33,665 nucleotides of DNA from Teratosphaeria epicoccoides. Its lineage: Eukaryota > Ascomycota > Dothideomycetes > Mycosphaerellales > Teratosphaeriaceae. The stretch covers positions 1 through 33,665 of the forward strand of contig JADDMT010000218.1 in the NCBI GenBank assembly GCA_021401465.1, read 5' to 3'. The notes below the pieces were generated by a model. That model did not search any database, was not told the DNA's origin, and saw only the letters and a program-made list of their open reading frames with translations. Below are positions 10,359-20,743 of this stretch, piece after piece. The translations under genes and the position numbers were made by a program. How positions within the stretch are numbered: position 1 is the first letter of the stretch; each line of letters opens with the position of its first letter.

Positions 10359-10363
10359 CGAAG
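10359..10363 (+). repeat. Target site duplication of element C, left copy (CGAAG)
   Basis: CGAAG stands directly before the 5' LTR start and again at 18,532-18,536 directly after the 3' LTR end. A 5-bp duplication is normal for Ty3/Gypsy integrases. It shows that the copy is a single intact insertion. Confidence 0.9.
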
Positions 10364-10722
10364 TGATACGGTTAATACTAGGGGGCCATTAGAACCGCAT
10401 GGGTTCTAATGCCTACCCTTAGCATGTAGTGACCCTGCTACATATGGCAAGAGGGTCCTTCGTACATACGTTGGCTTGTATGTCGTCTAAGTAGGATTAG
10501 TTGTCGACGTAGGACGCCCCTACGTCGCTAACCCTACGGTACCCCTATAGGGTTAGGCTTAGACATGCTTTCCCTAATTAAGGAGCGTCAGGGGTTATAA
10601 GTACCCTTAGCGCTACCTCTGCGATAAGCAGAAAGTAGCGCTGTCTTGTACCTACTAAAAGGTCGGATTACTCTGTCACACTACGAGATATTTCTATATT
10701 ATATAGCATATAATCTATATTA
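10364..10722 (+). repeat. 5' LTR of element C (359 bp)
   Basis: It starts TGATACGG and ends TATATTA, then passes straight into the leader GTTCTGCTTTCT. A TTATAA box lies at 10,595-10,600. AGAAAGTAG lies at 10,630-10,638, about 30-35 bp downstream of that box, where a transcript would be expected to begin. Confidence 0.94.
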
Positions 10723-10996
10723 GTTCTGCTTTCTCCCCCCTGCTTTGCAGTCTAGTAGAGAATACTACAATATGTCTAGAGTACTACGAACTCGCAACTA
10801 ACGCGTAGCGAGCGCCATCCTAAGCGCCCGTGATGGCGAAGCTAGCCTAAGTAACTAGCCTGCAGGAGTACCCCTTGCGAGTGACACTACATTAAGCGAC
10901 AGTTCCGCTAGAGGCTAATTACGCGGCGGACAAGGTAATAGACCCCCCGCATAGGGACTACAGCTAACCCTGACTATTGACCTAGCCCTTGTAGCC
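10723..10996 (+). other. 5' leader of element C with candidate primer-binding site
   Basis: This covers 274 bp between the LTR and the gag ATG. No TGG-starting tRNA primer site is seen at the LTR border. CTGCTTTCT at 10,726-10,734 is complementary to AGAAAGCAG of the family LTR (one G-U wobble with C's own 5' LTR). It is a candidate for self-priming. The leader is shared with B (7,907-8,180) and with E (31,621-31,771). Confidence 0.5.
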
Positions 10997-13900
10997 ATGA
11001 TTGTTAATTAGGTCGCGAACTACCTTGCGAACTAGAGCCGGAGCCGTACTGCTTCTAGTAGCGACAACAGCGAGGACGACGAAGACGTCGCTATAAGTAG
11101 TACTAATGAACTAGCGGACGAAGAAATCTAGCGAGATTTTACGCTAGGGACCCGCGAAGACAACTTACTAGGAGGCGCAGACTCTCCGCATATGCCTGCG
11201 AACCTAGTGCCTAAATTCAGGGCCATAGTAGGCTAACTAGGAGGTAGTCGTAATGCATGCAACCCGAAGCCGTTTAAGGGAGACACCTTAAAGGAGGCTC
11301 GAACTTTCTTGCAGGCATGTAAGGCAGTTTTCGTGCTTAACCTATACAGATATTCTATAGAGGGCGAACGAGTCGCCTTTAGTGTAATGTGGCTTAAAGA
11401 GGATAAGGAACCTTGTAACAATTAGCATAAGTAGTATGACCTTATGCGGGTCTATGACAGAACGTATACATAGGCGGACTTTCGCTAGTTCTATGTCGAC
11501 TAGGTCGAGGATCTAGGGAATCGCGCCCTTACTATGTCTGTCGAGTATAAGAAGGCTAAGCAGGAGAAGGGACAAACAACCTCTAGCTTTGCTACCTACC
11601 TCGCTATGCTTAAGAGACAGATGCTACCCTATACTAAGACGTAACGCGTATGGTACTTGCTCGTCAAACTTGATAACAATCTTCAGAATACAATCATGAC
11701 CTTTCATGAACTTCCGACAACTTAGTAAGACCTTGTGTCCCTTGTAACACGTATGGAAATCACCTTGAAGCGAAATAGAAAATCGGGCGGTAATGATAAT
11801 AAGCGTCTAAGCCCTAAGGACCTACTAAAGGGCCGCTATTACAAGCGCCCTAGGAGTCACGTCTAACGCGGTAGTTTATTCTAGAGGAGTAAGCCCTCCG
11901 AGCTAAAAGATAGTAGCGAGAAGCCTCCGAGTAGCTACTACATCTCTAGAGCGAGGGACTACTAGGCGGCTTGCTATCCTAAACGAAGTAATAGGAAGAA
12001 GGTAAGCAAGATGTCTAAAACCTCCCTAGAGGGGAGGCGAAAGAAGGACAAGCCCGAGACAACCGAATAGCTACTATAGGTATCTAAGCTGTCTGTTACT
12101 AATAGTGTAGACTCGTGGCCTGCCTAGCGCCTATCTAGTGCGGTCCGAGTTAATAGCTTGCTTAAGCTAGTAGACTGTATGTTAGATAACTTTGCGGAGG
12201 TTAACGTAATACCCTAGAGAGTAGTCGTATAGCTTGGTTTAAAGCTAATCCTAGGAGCCCTGCTGCCTACTATGAAGTCCTTTTAGGGCGAAGGCGTAGC
12301 GGCTCGAGGCGCGTATAACGTGCGCCTCTAACTCGCGGACTCCTCAGGAGAAGTACGTAAGACTAACGAAGTCTTCTACGCTAAAGACGTTCCTAATAAG
12401 GAGCTCCTACTCGGCCGCCCTTAGCGCTACAAGCAGGGAGTCGTTGTTAATAGAGCTACTAACAACTAGTTCTATAGCTCTATAGGCGAAGTTCCTGCGG
12501 TACAGATGCGTGACGTACACAGCTTCTATAAGGACATGAAGAAGGTCTAATGCGTGTATATAGTCTGCATACAGAACGTCAAGGAAGACATTACCCTTCT
12601 GCCTAAGTTAGAGGAATACGCCGATATTTTCGACGTAGAGGCTGCGGCCTATGCCTAGGCCCTAGACATAGAACATGCGATTAACCTTAAGGAGGGTTAC
12701 AATCCTCTGTATCGACCTCTGTACCCTATGTTAGAATCGTAGCTCGAAACACTTCGAGACTACCTCTACAAGGCGCAAAGGAACGCGTGGATCCAACGAA
12801 GCGACAGCGAGGCTAGAGTGTTAGTTATGTTCGTCCTGAAGAAGGACAACACGCTCCGCCTATACGTTAACTATAGGGGCCTTAACGTAGTAACCTAGAA
12901 AAACTGCTGCCCCCTACTACTTATTAGCGAGACGCTTGACTGCCTTAGTCGCGCCGCTATCTTCTTGTCTATCGACTTGAAGGACGCCTACTACTAGATA
13001 CTAATCCGAAATGGTAACAAGTAGAAGACTACATTCTAAATGTAGTATAGACACTTCGAATATATAGTGATACTATTTAGCTTAACTAACGTACTAGCAA
13101 CGTTCTAAGCGTATATTAACCGGACCCTAGCCGGCCTCGTTAACACCTGCTACGTAGTATATTTAGACGATATACTAGTCTACTCTGACTTAAAGGAGGA
13201 GCATATTCGGTACCTAAGGATAGTACTCGAATAGCTCCGCAAGTTTACTCTGTACGCAAACCTAAAGAAGTGCTTATTCCTGACAGATAGGATTAAGTTT
13301 CTTAGATACATCGTCTCTATAGAAGGAGTCATCATAGATGACTAAAGGGTGTCTATAATTACGGAGTAGCTGTAGCTAACTACCCTCTAAGAAGTGTAGG
13401 TATTCCTAGGGTTTACTAACTTCTACCGCAGATTCATATAGTCCTACTCGAAGATCATGGCTCCCCTCATGGCCCTCGCAAAGGGCGCGATTCGAGGAAA
13501 AAAGCTAGGGATAGTGCCTTAGGAGGAGGCTTAGAGTAAGGCTTTCTCTGAACTTAAAGCAGCTTTTTAAACTACGCCTATACTTTGGCACTTTAACCCT
13601 ACTACGAAGATCTAGATAGAGACTAATGCTTTAAAATTCGTAATAGCCGTAATTATATCGCAGCTCTAGTTGTACGAAGGTAGTACGGGATAGTACCTGA
13701 TTACCTTCTAGTCGCGGAAGATGCAGGGCGCTAAGCTTAACTATAAGACTTACGACTAAGAGCTTTTAGCTATTATTGACAGCTTCAAGGAGTACTAACA
13801 CTACCTCGAAGGCGCAGCGTACCCTATTAAGGTGCTTACTAACTATAACAACCTTCGTGGCTTCATAGGCGTAAAGTAGCTAAGTAGTTAGCAAGCAAGG

Positions 13901-15736
13901 TAGGCGACGTTCCTCGCTAGCTTTAACTTCGTTATCTAGCATCGTTCCGGAAAGACGAATCTAGCTAACGGTCCTTTGTGACGACCGGACTATAACACTA
14001 GGGAGGAGGGTAACTAACAGCTTCTCCCTACGCTATAAACGAAGCTTGTAGTTTAGGGTAGCGATCTGTCGTTAGCTCCTCTTGTAGGTCGACTGCGGGT
14101 CTAATGGGGCCTCATAGCCTCCGCTAGTGACGAGCCCTCCTATCTGGCAGTTATGGCGACTATGTCTAGCTTGATCCGTGCGGTAGTTAACTAGCTTACA
14201 TGTAGTAAGCATGTAATGTCTAAAGAACCCTTTAAAGAAGTCTCGAGACTTATTTAGCAGTTACAAGAGCGAGAACCGGAGTTAATTAATGAGGGTATAG
14301 CCCTCTAGGACACTACAGGCGGTCTAAAGTACTAGACTAAGTCAGGCGACTTGTAGTACTTTGACAATAGGCTCTACGTACCTACTAACTACGTACTCTG
14401 TTTGCAGCTCCTCTGTATTCATCATGACGATAAACTCGCAGGCTATTTTGGCGTAGAGAAGACGAACGTACTTCTTAGACGCAAATACTAGTAGCCTACG
14501 CTAGAACAGGATGTCTCTGACTATGTCAAATCCTGCCAGACATGCTAGGTTAGCAAATCTCGGCGCTATTGCCCCTATAGCGATGCTTAGGCGCTCCTAC
14601 TACTAGAGAGGCTATAGCAAGACTTAGCCATGGATTTTATTACCGATTTGCTGCTAGCAAAGTAGAAAGGCGATGTAGTTAATGCTGTCCTTGTAGTAGT
14701 CGACTAATACTCTAAGATAAATGTCTTTATCCTATATACGAAAAGATACACAAGTAGCAAGCTTGCGCGACTACTTCGCGACGAAGTTATATAGCACTTT
14801 AGTGTCCCCCGAAGTATCTTATTAGATCGAGGTTCTGTCTTTACTAGTAAATACTAGCAAGAATTTATGTTTTAGGCGCGTGTTAAGTACCGCCTAAGTA
14901 CAGCATTCTATCTACAGACTAATAGTTAGACTAAACATATGAACTAGACTCTTAAGTAGTACCTTTAGTGCTACTACGCTAAGAACTAGGATGCCTAGGC
15001 CGACGTAATTCCTATGGCGGAATTTGCAGTTAATAACAGCGTACATGCTACTATGCGCATGTTGCTATTTTAGATTCTTTATAGCTTTAATCCGGAAATA
15101 CACCTAGAAGAGCCTTAGAACGAGTCTTCTAAGGGGAGGGTACTAGCTGCCGCGGAATTAGCGTGGCGTATACGCGAGGTACATTTAGTGCTAATAGAAT
15201 ACTAGAAAAAGGCCTCAGAATCCTAGATTAAACATAATAACGCCTGTGCTAAACCGATGTAGTACGCAGTTAGTACAAAGGTGTTACTATTAACGAAGAA
15301 TCTTAAGCTGAAACTTCTAAGCAAGAAGATGACGCCAAGGTTCGTCAGACCCTTCTAGATACGCGATGTAATAGGCTTGCAGGCGTACTGGCTATTGTTA
15401 CTATTGTCGTATTATGTGCATGACGTCTTCTATGTATCTCTACTCGAACCATAGGTATAGCGCGAGGGCGAAGAGCCCGCGGACCTAATACTAGTAGCAG
15501 AAGAGAACGAAGAGTAGGAAGTCAAGGGTATTAAGGACAGTATGCGGCGTAAGGGCGTAACGTACTATCTAGTGAAGTAGAAAGGATACCTACCTAAGTA
15601 CACATAATAGGTTCTAGCCGAAGACTATAAGAACGCTCTAGAAGCTATTCGTGAATTCGAAGAGTAGAGGAGGCATAAGCAGGGCTTAAGAAGGTTAATT
15701 TGTAGGGAGATAAGGGCTTCGGAGCAGAATTCTTAA
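10997..15736 (+). pseudogene. gag-pol of element C: one continuous frame, ruined by stops only
   Basis: From ATG 10,997 to TAA 15,734-15,736 one frame (1,580 codons) holds gag and pol, with no frameshift. Gag has a capsid region at about 11,260-11,760 (FKGDTLKEARTFLQACKAVF) and a decayed zinc knuckle near 11,930-11,980. A protease-like LDNFAEVNVI starts at 12,182; the catalytic Asp is codon 12,185, but the usual Ser/Thr-Gly is replaced by Asn-Phe (Asp-Leu in B). Reverse transcriptase has IDLKDAY (12,971) and YLDDILVYS (13,160). RNase H is near 13,600. Integrase has an HH..CxxC zinc site near 14,415-14,545, and its catalytic Glu codon (about 14,930) has become AAA, Lys, at a TpG site. A chromodomain lies at about 15,545-15,680. 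Dozens of TAG and TAA codons interrupt the frame. Confidence 0.92.
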
Positions 15737-15951
15737 CACGTATATATAGCGTATAACGCGCGGAGTAACAACAAGAAGCAAACGCCCTACTTATACATTA
15801 TTGATACCTAAAGGCATACCTAGAATAAACCTAAGGAGAACAAGAGACATGCTCGGATTAGCTTCGTAGCTAATGCTTAGCGACTACTAGTTAGGGGCTT
15901 CCTGACTAAACCTAAAGCAGGAGAGTCTTTCTTGTTACGGTCTACTAGGGA
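15737..15951. other. Gap between convergent frames of element C
   Basis: This is the 215-bp stretch between the gag-pol stop and the accessory-frame stop. If the accessory TAG at 15,954-15,952 was once CAG, that frame would reach some 20-35 codons into this gap. No other feature is seen. Confidence 0.4.
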
Positions 15952-17373
15952 CTACCTACCTACATGGGGTCTACTAAACACCCCGAAGCGACTATGAGTA
16001 ACAGGGGTAGTAACGCCACGAAGAGAGGCTAGTATCTTCTTCTTTAGTAGGTTGTAAGGGAGCTCGTCTTTAGAGCCTATAGTAGCTAGAGAACTAGCGA
16101 CATCCTCACTACGCCTAGTCGTGACGACTACCTTATCCTTAGCATTAGAAGGCGAAGAGACTCGAGCGCGCTTACGGCTATTACGCTTAGCCCTCGAGAT
16201 CATCTTACGCTTCTTAACATAAGTGTTAACTACATCATCGGACTCGGTGTCCCCCTTAGGCGCAACTAGTATAGTAACACTATAGCGCGAAGGGATCACG
16301 TTAGGACCGAAGGTATCCTAGATGTCGTCATCCTCCTTATCCTTAAAGATCTAGCCTAGAGGCTTGTACCTTAGTGTCTTAACAGACGTAGTATAGGTCG
16401 CAAGCAGGGAAGGTTCGACTTCCTTGTCGCTAACCTTAATTTTAGCCCTAGCCTTCTTCTTCTTCTTAGATAGTAGCGTCAAGGCAGCGTAGGCAGTGGC
16501 GCTACAATGTGTTAGCTGTATGCACGCGACAGGATTCGAGTAAGTAACTTACGGCTTAGTCCTTAGGACTAGCTTAGAGGCAGGCTGTCTCTTAGTATGG
16601 CGCTAGGGCATAGCCTTAGTAGCAGGAGTAGTAAATTGCTTGATAACCTTCTTGCAGATTATCCGCGTCTTAAAGTTATCGTTAATAGAGGCAAGGGCCC
16701 TAAGTTGCTAACGCTAACAGCTAGTCGGATATTTCTCGACGCTAACGTTAGCCTAGCGGAGAAAGTCAGCATTCATACTTAGAGGGTACCCGTACTATAT
16801 GCGTACTATAGCGAAGGTCTTAACCCTAATAGTTAGTACCTTTAAGATCTTCTAGACTAAGTCTGCAATTAGACCTAGACAAACGTTTTCGCCTGTTAGT
16901 AGAGAGTCGAAGCGAACACTACTATGAGAATAGTTAGCAGTCGCGGTAAAGCACGAGAGGGCGCCAAGCAGGTAGGCAAGTACCTCGTAGTACTTAGCCT
17001 GTAGCCTGTTTATAGTCAGAGTACCTTTAGTAATCCCCTTGTCGCGTATACTCTAGAAGTCATTAATGTTATAGCAGAGCTAGTTATACTTGCCGTATAC
17101 CTCTTTAGGGGGGTCTTGGCATTTTTGATGCTTGCTATTACAGTTAACATAATTGTAGTAGACACTACCCTCATTAAATCTACTGACGTAGATCTTAGCT
17201 ACGCTTTAGTTAGTATAAGTTACGCATACCTCGCGGGTAGGGGACGCCTTACTAACACGTAGAGGAGAGATGTGTGTAGCTTGGCTACTAAGGTTGTCAA
17301 GGCATTGTTAACATAAGTGACAATCGCGGGCAGAGCGAGTAGCGTCAAACTTAGTCTGTAGTACATAAGCTAT
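15952..17373 (-). pseudogene. Opposite-strand accessory ORF of element C (474 codons, start lost)
   Basis: The frame equals that of A (start) and B (end). It spans exactly 474 codons from the position of A's ATG, here ATA (17,373-17,371, a TpG-to-TpA change), to TAG 15,954-15,952. The longest part without a stop is 16,299-15,952 (115 codons), a very basic C-terminal region with KKRKMISRAKRNSRKRARVS, which looks like a nuclear-localisation or nucleic-acid-binding tail. The N-terminal part is cysteine-rich, with several Cys positions read as Tyr. There is no net length change against B over 396 codons, though many stops have arisen. That pattern fits a protein-coding gene killed by RIP. I know of no assigned function. 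Opposite-strand extra ORFs between pol and the 3' LTR are known in some plant and fungal Gypsy elements. Confidence 0.65.
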
Positions 17374-18157
17374 TATAGCTAAGACAGGTTAATTGATCTT
17401 AATTGATTAATTGAAGAAGAAGAAGCTCTAGTATAGACCTGCAGACATAGCGAGGTACAAGCTAAGCGAAATAGGAGCGGAGGTTAATGTTAGTGTCTTA
17501 GGACAGGAAGTTTAGGAAAGCGACGAGGTTTTTATACCCTCTAACAGCCCCCCTGTTACCTACCGCAACCGTTAAGCTAGTGACTTAAACTATATGCGCA
17601 GAGTACCTGCCTTTATTTAACTTATAAGGGGACCGAATAATGTAATAACAGATAACGCGGCTGTTACGCATGTACGCTAACTACACTTATGCTAGCCTAC
17701 TAGCATGAAAATGTAGCGAGGCCCGCGCTAGGAGTACACTCCTGCCGTTTTAAGTAGCGCGCGTAGAGCGTCCGCGTACTTTCCTACTACCCTAAGGTTC
17801 TACGACATGTTCTTTATAGTCATGACTAAATAGGGACAGCCAAGCTACTTAGCGAGGCTAGCGCGTATGCTCGCCCTATAATTTCAAGGATTAACTAAAG
17901 TACATGCTTATAGTGTCCTAATATCTTGATCCGCATATAAAGCGAAGGTATTACGAAGCCGCCTAACATGTAACAGGTTAAAACCCGCCTGAGTTAGTAG
18001 CCTCTACCCTGCATTCGCTACAAAGGTGTTAAGGTATATACATGACACATGTTATGTAGGCTATCTACCTATTTACACTTGCGTAGTATAAGTATGCTAT
18101 ATCCTGTACCCTATACGTTCTGCGTGCATTACTTAGTAAGGCTAGGGACATCCTCAT
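17374..18157 (-). promoter_or_regulatory. Leader and likely promoter region of the accessory ORF in C
   Basis: It aligns with 605-1,388 of element A but is more heavily RIP-mutated. It holds no credible frame. Its place between the accessory start and the 3' LTR suggests the promoter for the minus-strand gene, by inference only. Confidence 0.3.
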
Positions 18158-18171
18158 AGGAGGAGGGGCAG
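18158..18171 (+). other. Polypurine tract of element C
   Basis: The purine-rich run AGGAGGAGGGGCAG, identical to the one in A, directly precedes the 3' LTR. Confidence 0.75.
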
Positions 18172-18531
18172 TAATATAGTTAATACTAGGGGGCTATTAG
18201 AACCGCATAGGTTCTAATGCCTACCCTTAGCATGTAGTAACCCTACTACATATAGCAAGGGGGTCCTTTGTACATACGTTAGCTTGTATGTCGTCTAAGT
18301 AGGATTAGTTGTCAATGTAGGACGCCCCTACGTCGCTAACCCTATAGTACCCCTGCGGGGTTAGGCTTAGACATACTTTCCCTAATTAAGGAGCGTCAGG
18401 GGTTATAAGCACCCTTAGCGCTACCTCTGTAATAAGCAGAAAGCAGCGCTATCTTGTACCTACTAAAAGGTCGGATTACTCTGTCATACTACGAGATATT
18501 TCTATATCATATAGCATATACATCTATATTA
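18172..18531 (+). repeat. 3' LTR of element C (360 bp)
   Basis: It starts TAATATAG (TGATACGG after three RIP-type changes) and ends TATATTA, followed by the CGAAG target duplication. It is more RIP-mutated at its left end than the 5' LTR of the same element, but it keeps AGAAAGCAG, a perfect complement of the leader motif. Confidence 0.94.
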
Positions 18532-18536
18532 CGAAG
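18532..18536 (+). repeat. Target site duplication of element C, right copy (CGAAG)
   Basis: This is an exact match to 10,359-10,363. Sequence to its right should be the continuation of the element D LTR. Confidence 0.9.
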
Positions 18537-20390
18537 GTACTAGTAGGCAAGGTCATGTAGCTATCTACTACTTACTACATTACTAGCGTCGCTAATAATA
18601 GCAGCTATATTAATGCCGACCTGTTCTAAGCTACTAGCGTACTATGCTAGTATGTCTACAGGAAGGTATTTGTTAATATTCGCTAAGTGTTAGCAAAAAG
18701 TTACTTATTAAGGCGCACTATGACTACACTATGATTAGCGCTACATAGGAGAGGGTCGTGTATATTAGGCAAAGTTAAAGAGCTCTCTAGAGCTCTCTAG
18801 CGCATCGATAAACTCTATAACTACACTGTAATTAGACTTACTGAAACCTATAGCTTCAAGATATTCTTTAATAGCTACTAACTAAGGACTATTAGCATTA
18901 ATTTACATACTACTTTAGTAGCTAGGCATAGTCTTATAGCTCTCTAGATAACTATATAGCTGCTTAGGGACCCCTAGCACGTAGTATAGCCGCCGTAGTT
19001 AGCTACGAATCTTATAGTTTCTCTATAAGATTAAGAACTTAGTAGTAGCTGTCTAGATAATTAGTATGTAGATTATAATAAAGGCAATCTTGTTAGAGGG
19101 CTAGTCTTCCTTCTACTAGCCGTTATCTTTAAGCTCTTAAAACTAGTCTCTCTAATAATTAAGCTTAGTCATTAAGAGCTAGCCTTACTACACCTTAATT
19201 CGCTAATTTATCTTGCTTGTCCTATACTAATAACAGTCACTAAATGTAAGCTTAGTCCTTAGTAGTAGCTAGGGTCTAAAGACTAGCTACTAAGCTTGAC
19301 AGTAATGCTACACGTCTAGCTAGCAGGGGGGGTCGTCTTCTTGCTTGTTAGAAGGTTAATTGTCATCTAAATCTTGATTGTCTATAGCTAGCTTATTAAA
19401 TAGCAATAGTTCTTAATTACTAGCTACCTCTGCTACCTAAGCTACTACTTAAGCCTCTTGCTAAGCATGAAGCTTAGCTACGTCTAGATAACAGCCTTCG
19501 TCTACGTCCCTACGAGCTTCTTGTAACAGCTAAAAGTAAGTATTAGCTAGATCTAGTGTCTTAAGACTCCTGTCACTCTACATTATTTAAGGTACTATTA
19601 AGAACTCTTGTATATAGCAAGTGTATTATGCAAGGACGCTTAGCTTTATACGTCTAATAATGCTAATGTAGATCTAGATAATATTATGAGACTACATGTT
19701 AATAGTAGTGTAAATGCTAATTCTAAACATCTCTATCTTGTAATAGGCGTTAATTAACTACCCCTAGTTTAGTCTAGGAGCTTAAAGGACGCTACGCTTT
19801 AAGTACCCTTAAAGGCTAACTACACTCTTAAAAGCCTTAGGGGTTAAGACTCTATGCTACTTAAAAAAGGTAATTACTATTACAAATTAGCTATAAGTAT
19901 ACTATAATTATACTATAAGTATTGTTACTATCTAACTATCCTATACATACACTAAAAGTGTACATATAGGTTCTCCCTACTATAATGCAGAGCATCCCCT
20001 TTATTATACTTACTACATAATAGTAGTAGGAGTTACTACTTTTTATCTTCTCCTTCTTCTTATATAAGCTTCTTTTTAAAGCTAAGGGTAAGGCGTTACT
20101 ACTATAACATTCTATAGCTAATATTGTATCTATTAGCATGTAATACATCAAGCATCTCCTTATTAGTAGACTACTAGCACTAATATTAGTACTCTATAAG
20201 GCAGTTAACCTTCTCTATAGCCTTACCTCTAATATAAGGTATATAAGCATATAGTCTCTATCTATTAAGCTGCTTTGCCAAGCAGCTGCGACTAATAACT
20301 GTCTGTTCTTCTTACATGATTATCTCTAGTATTTAAACATAGTAGATACTAGTAGCTATAGCATCCCTTACATACTTGCGCTAGTAGATC
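18537..20390. repeat. RIP-mutated AT-rich repeat remnant, unidentified
   Basis: This stretch begins with what should be the rest of the D LTR and goes on as TpA-rich, CpA-poor DNA of the same RIP style. I find none of the chromovirus motifs. On the minus strand between about 19,040 and 18,660 one frame stays gene-like apart from TAA and TAG codons (LRRLYYVLGVPKQLYSYLES and following), which could be a fossil transposase or host-derived gene, but I cannot name it. Around 18,780-18,802 there is a short tandem AGAGCTCTCT motif. From about 19,860 the sequence is mostly low-complexity AT-rich DNA. Confidence 0.5.
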
Positions 20391-20743
20391 TAGTTGATTA
20401 TTTGGTCTAGCATGATCAAAATAACACTGGTTTTGACAATAAATAGCTATTGTTAGTAGGTATATAGGTCTAGATAGGTGGTAGAAGGTCGATTCTTGAT
20501 ATGCTCGTAAGCCAAGCTTCCCCTCTAGTGGAATTGGCACATTCCGACCACCGTGTTGATCAATGCACGAGGAAGCAGAGTCAATCAATGTCTGGCCACT
20601 CGATCCTCGCACATGCAATTGCATTTGTTGTTGCCTACCAATAACATCTTGTTGATGTACGAGCCTGGACCTCTTCGCTCAGGCAAGGGCGGGCGCGATG
20701 CCGGTGACCAGGCAATCGACGGATTTAAATGAGCATTGGAGTG
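20391..20743 (+). promoter_or_regulatory. Border of the repeat block and upstream region of TRS130
   Basis: Composition changes here from TpA-rich RIP DNA to ordinary sequence with normal CA and TG content, with a mixed zone to about 20,500. The region must hold the promoter and 5' UTR of TRS130. I see no TATA box or operator I would defend. Confidence 0.4.

Larger units (their letters stand above)
10364..18531 (+). mobile_element. Element C: complete 8,168-bp Ty3/Gypsy chromovirus, RIP-inactivated
   Basis: Order: 5' LTR 10,364-10,722; leader with candidate primer site; single-frame gag-pol 10,997-15,736; gap of 215 bp; accessory frame on the minus strand 17,373-15,952; leader of the accessory frame; polypurine tract 18,158-18,171; 3' LTR 18,172-18,531. 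A perfect CGAAG duplication flanks it. The integrase-then-RNase-H-free C-terminal order (PR, RT, RH, IN, chromodomain) makes it a chromovirus. It is inserted in the LTR of element D. The two LTRs differ mostly by G-to-A and C-to-T at TpG and CpA sites, so most LTR divergence reflects RIP and cannot be used as an age clock. Confidence 0.95.

Noticed and set aside
10356..10363. 8-bp target duplication TTACGAAG for element C
   Set aside because: TTA is the LTR's own end in every copy. Its presence in the left flank is chance, and CGAAG is the duplication.
10723..10760. tRNA primer-binding site after the 5' LTR
   Set aside because: No TGG at the LTR border. TAG at 10,721-10,723 might be a RIP-changed TGG, but the TA before GTTC belongs to the LTR end in all copies.
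11233..11421. 62-codon minus-strand open frame
   Set aside because: It is opposite the capsid part of gag in element C and has no features of its own.
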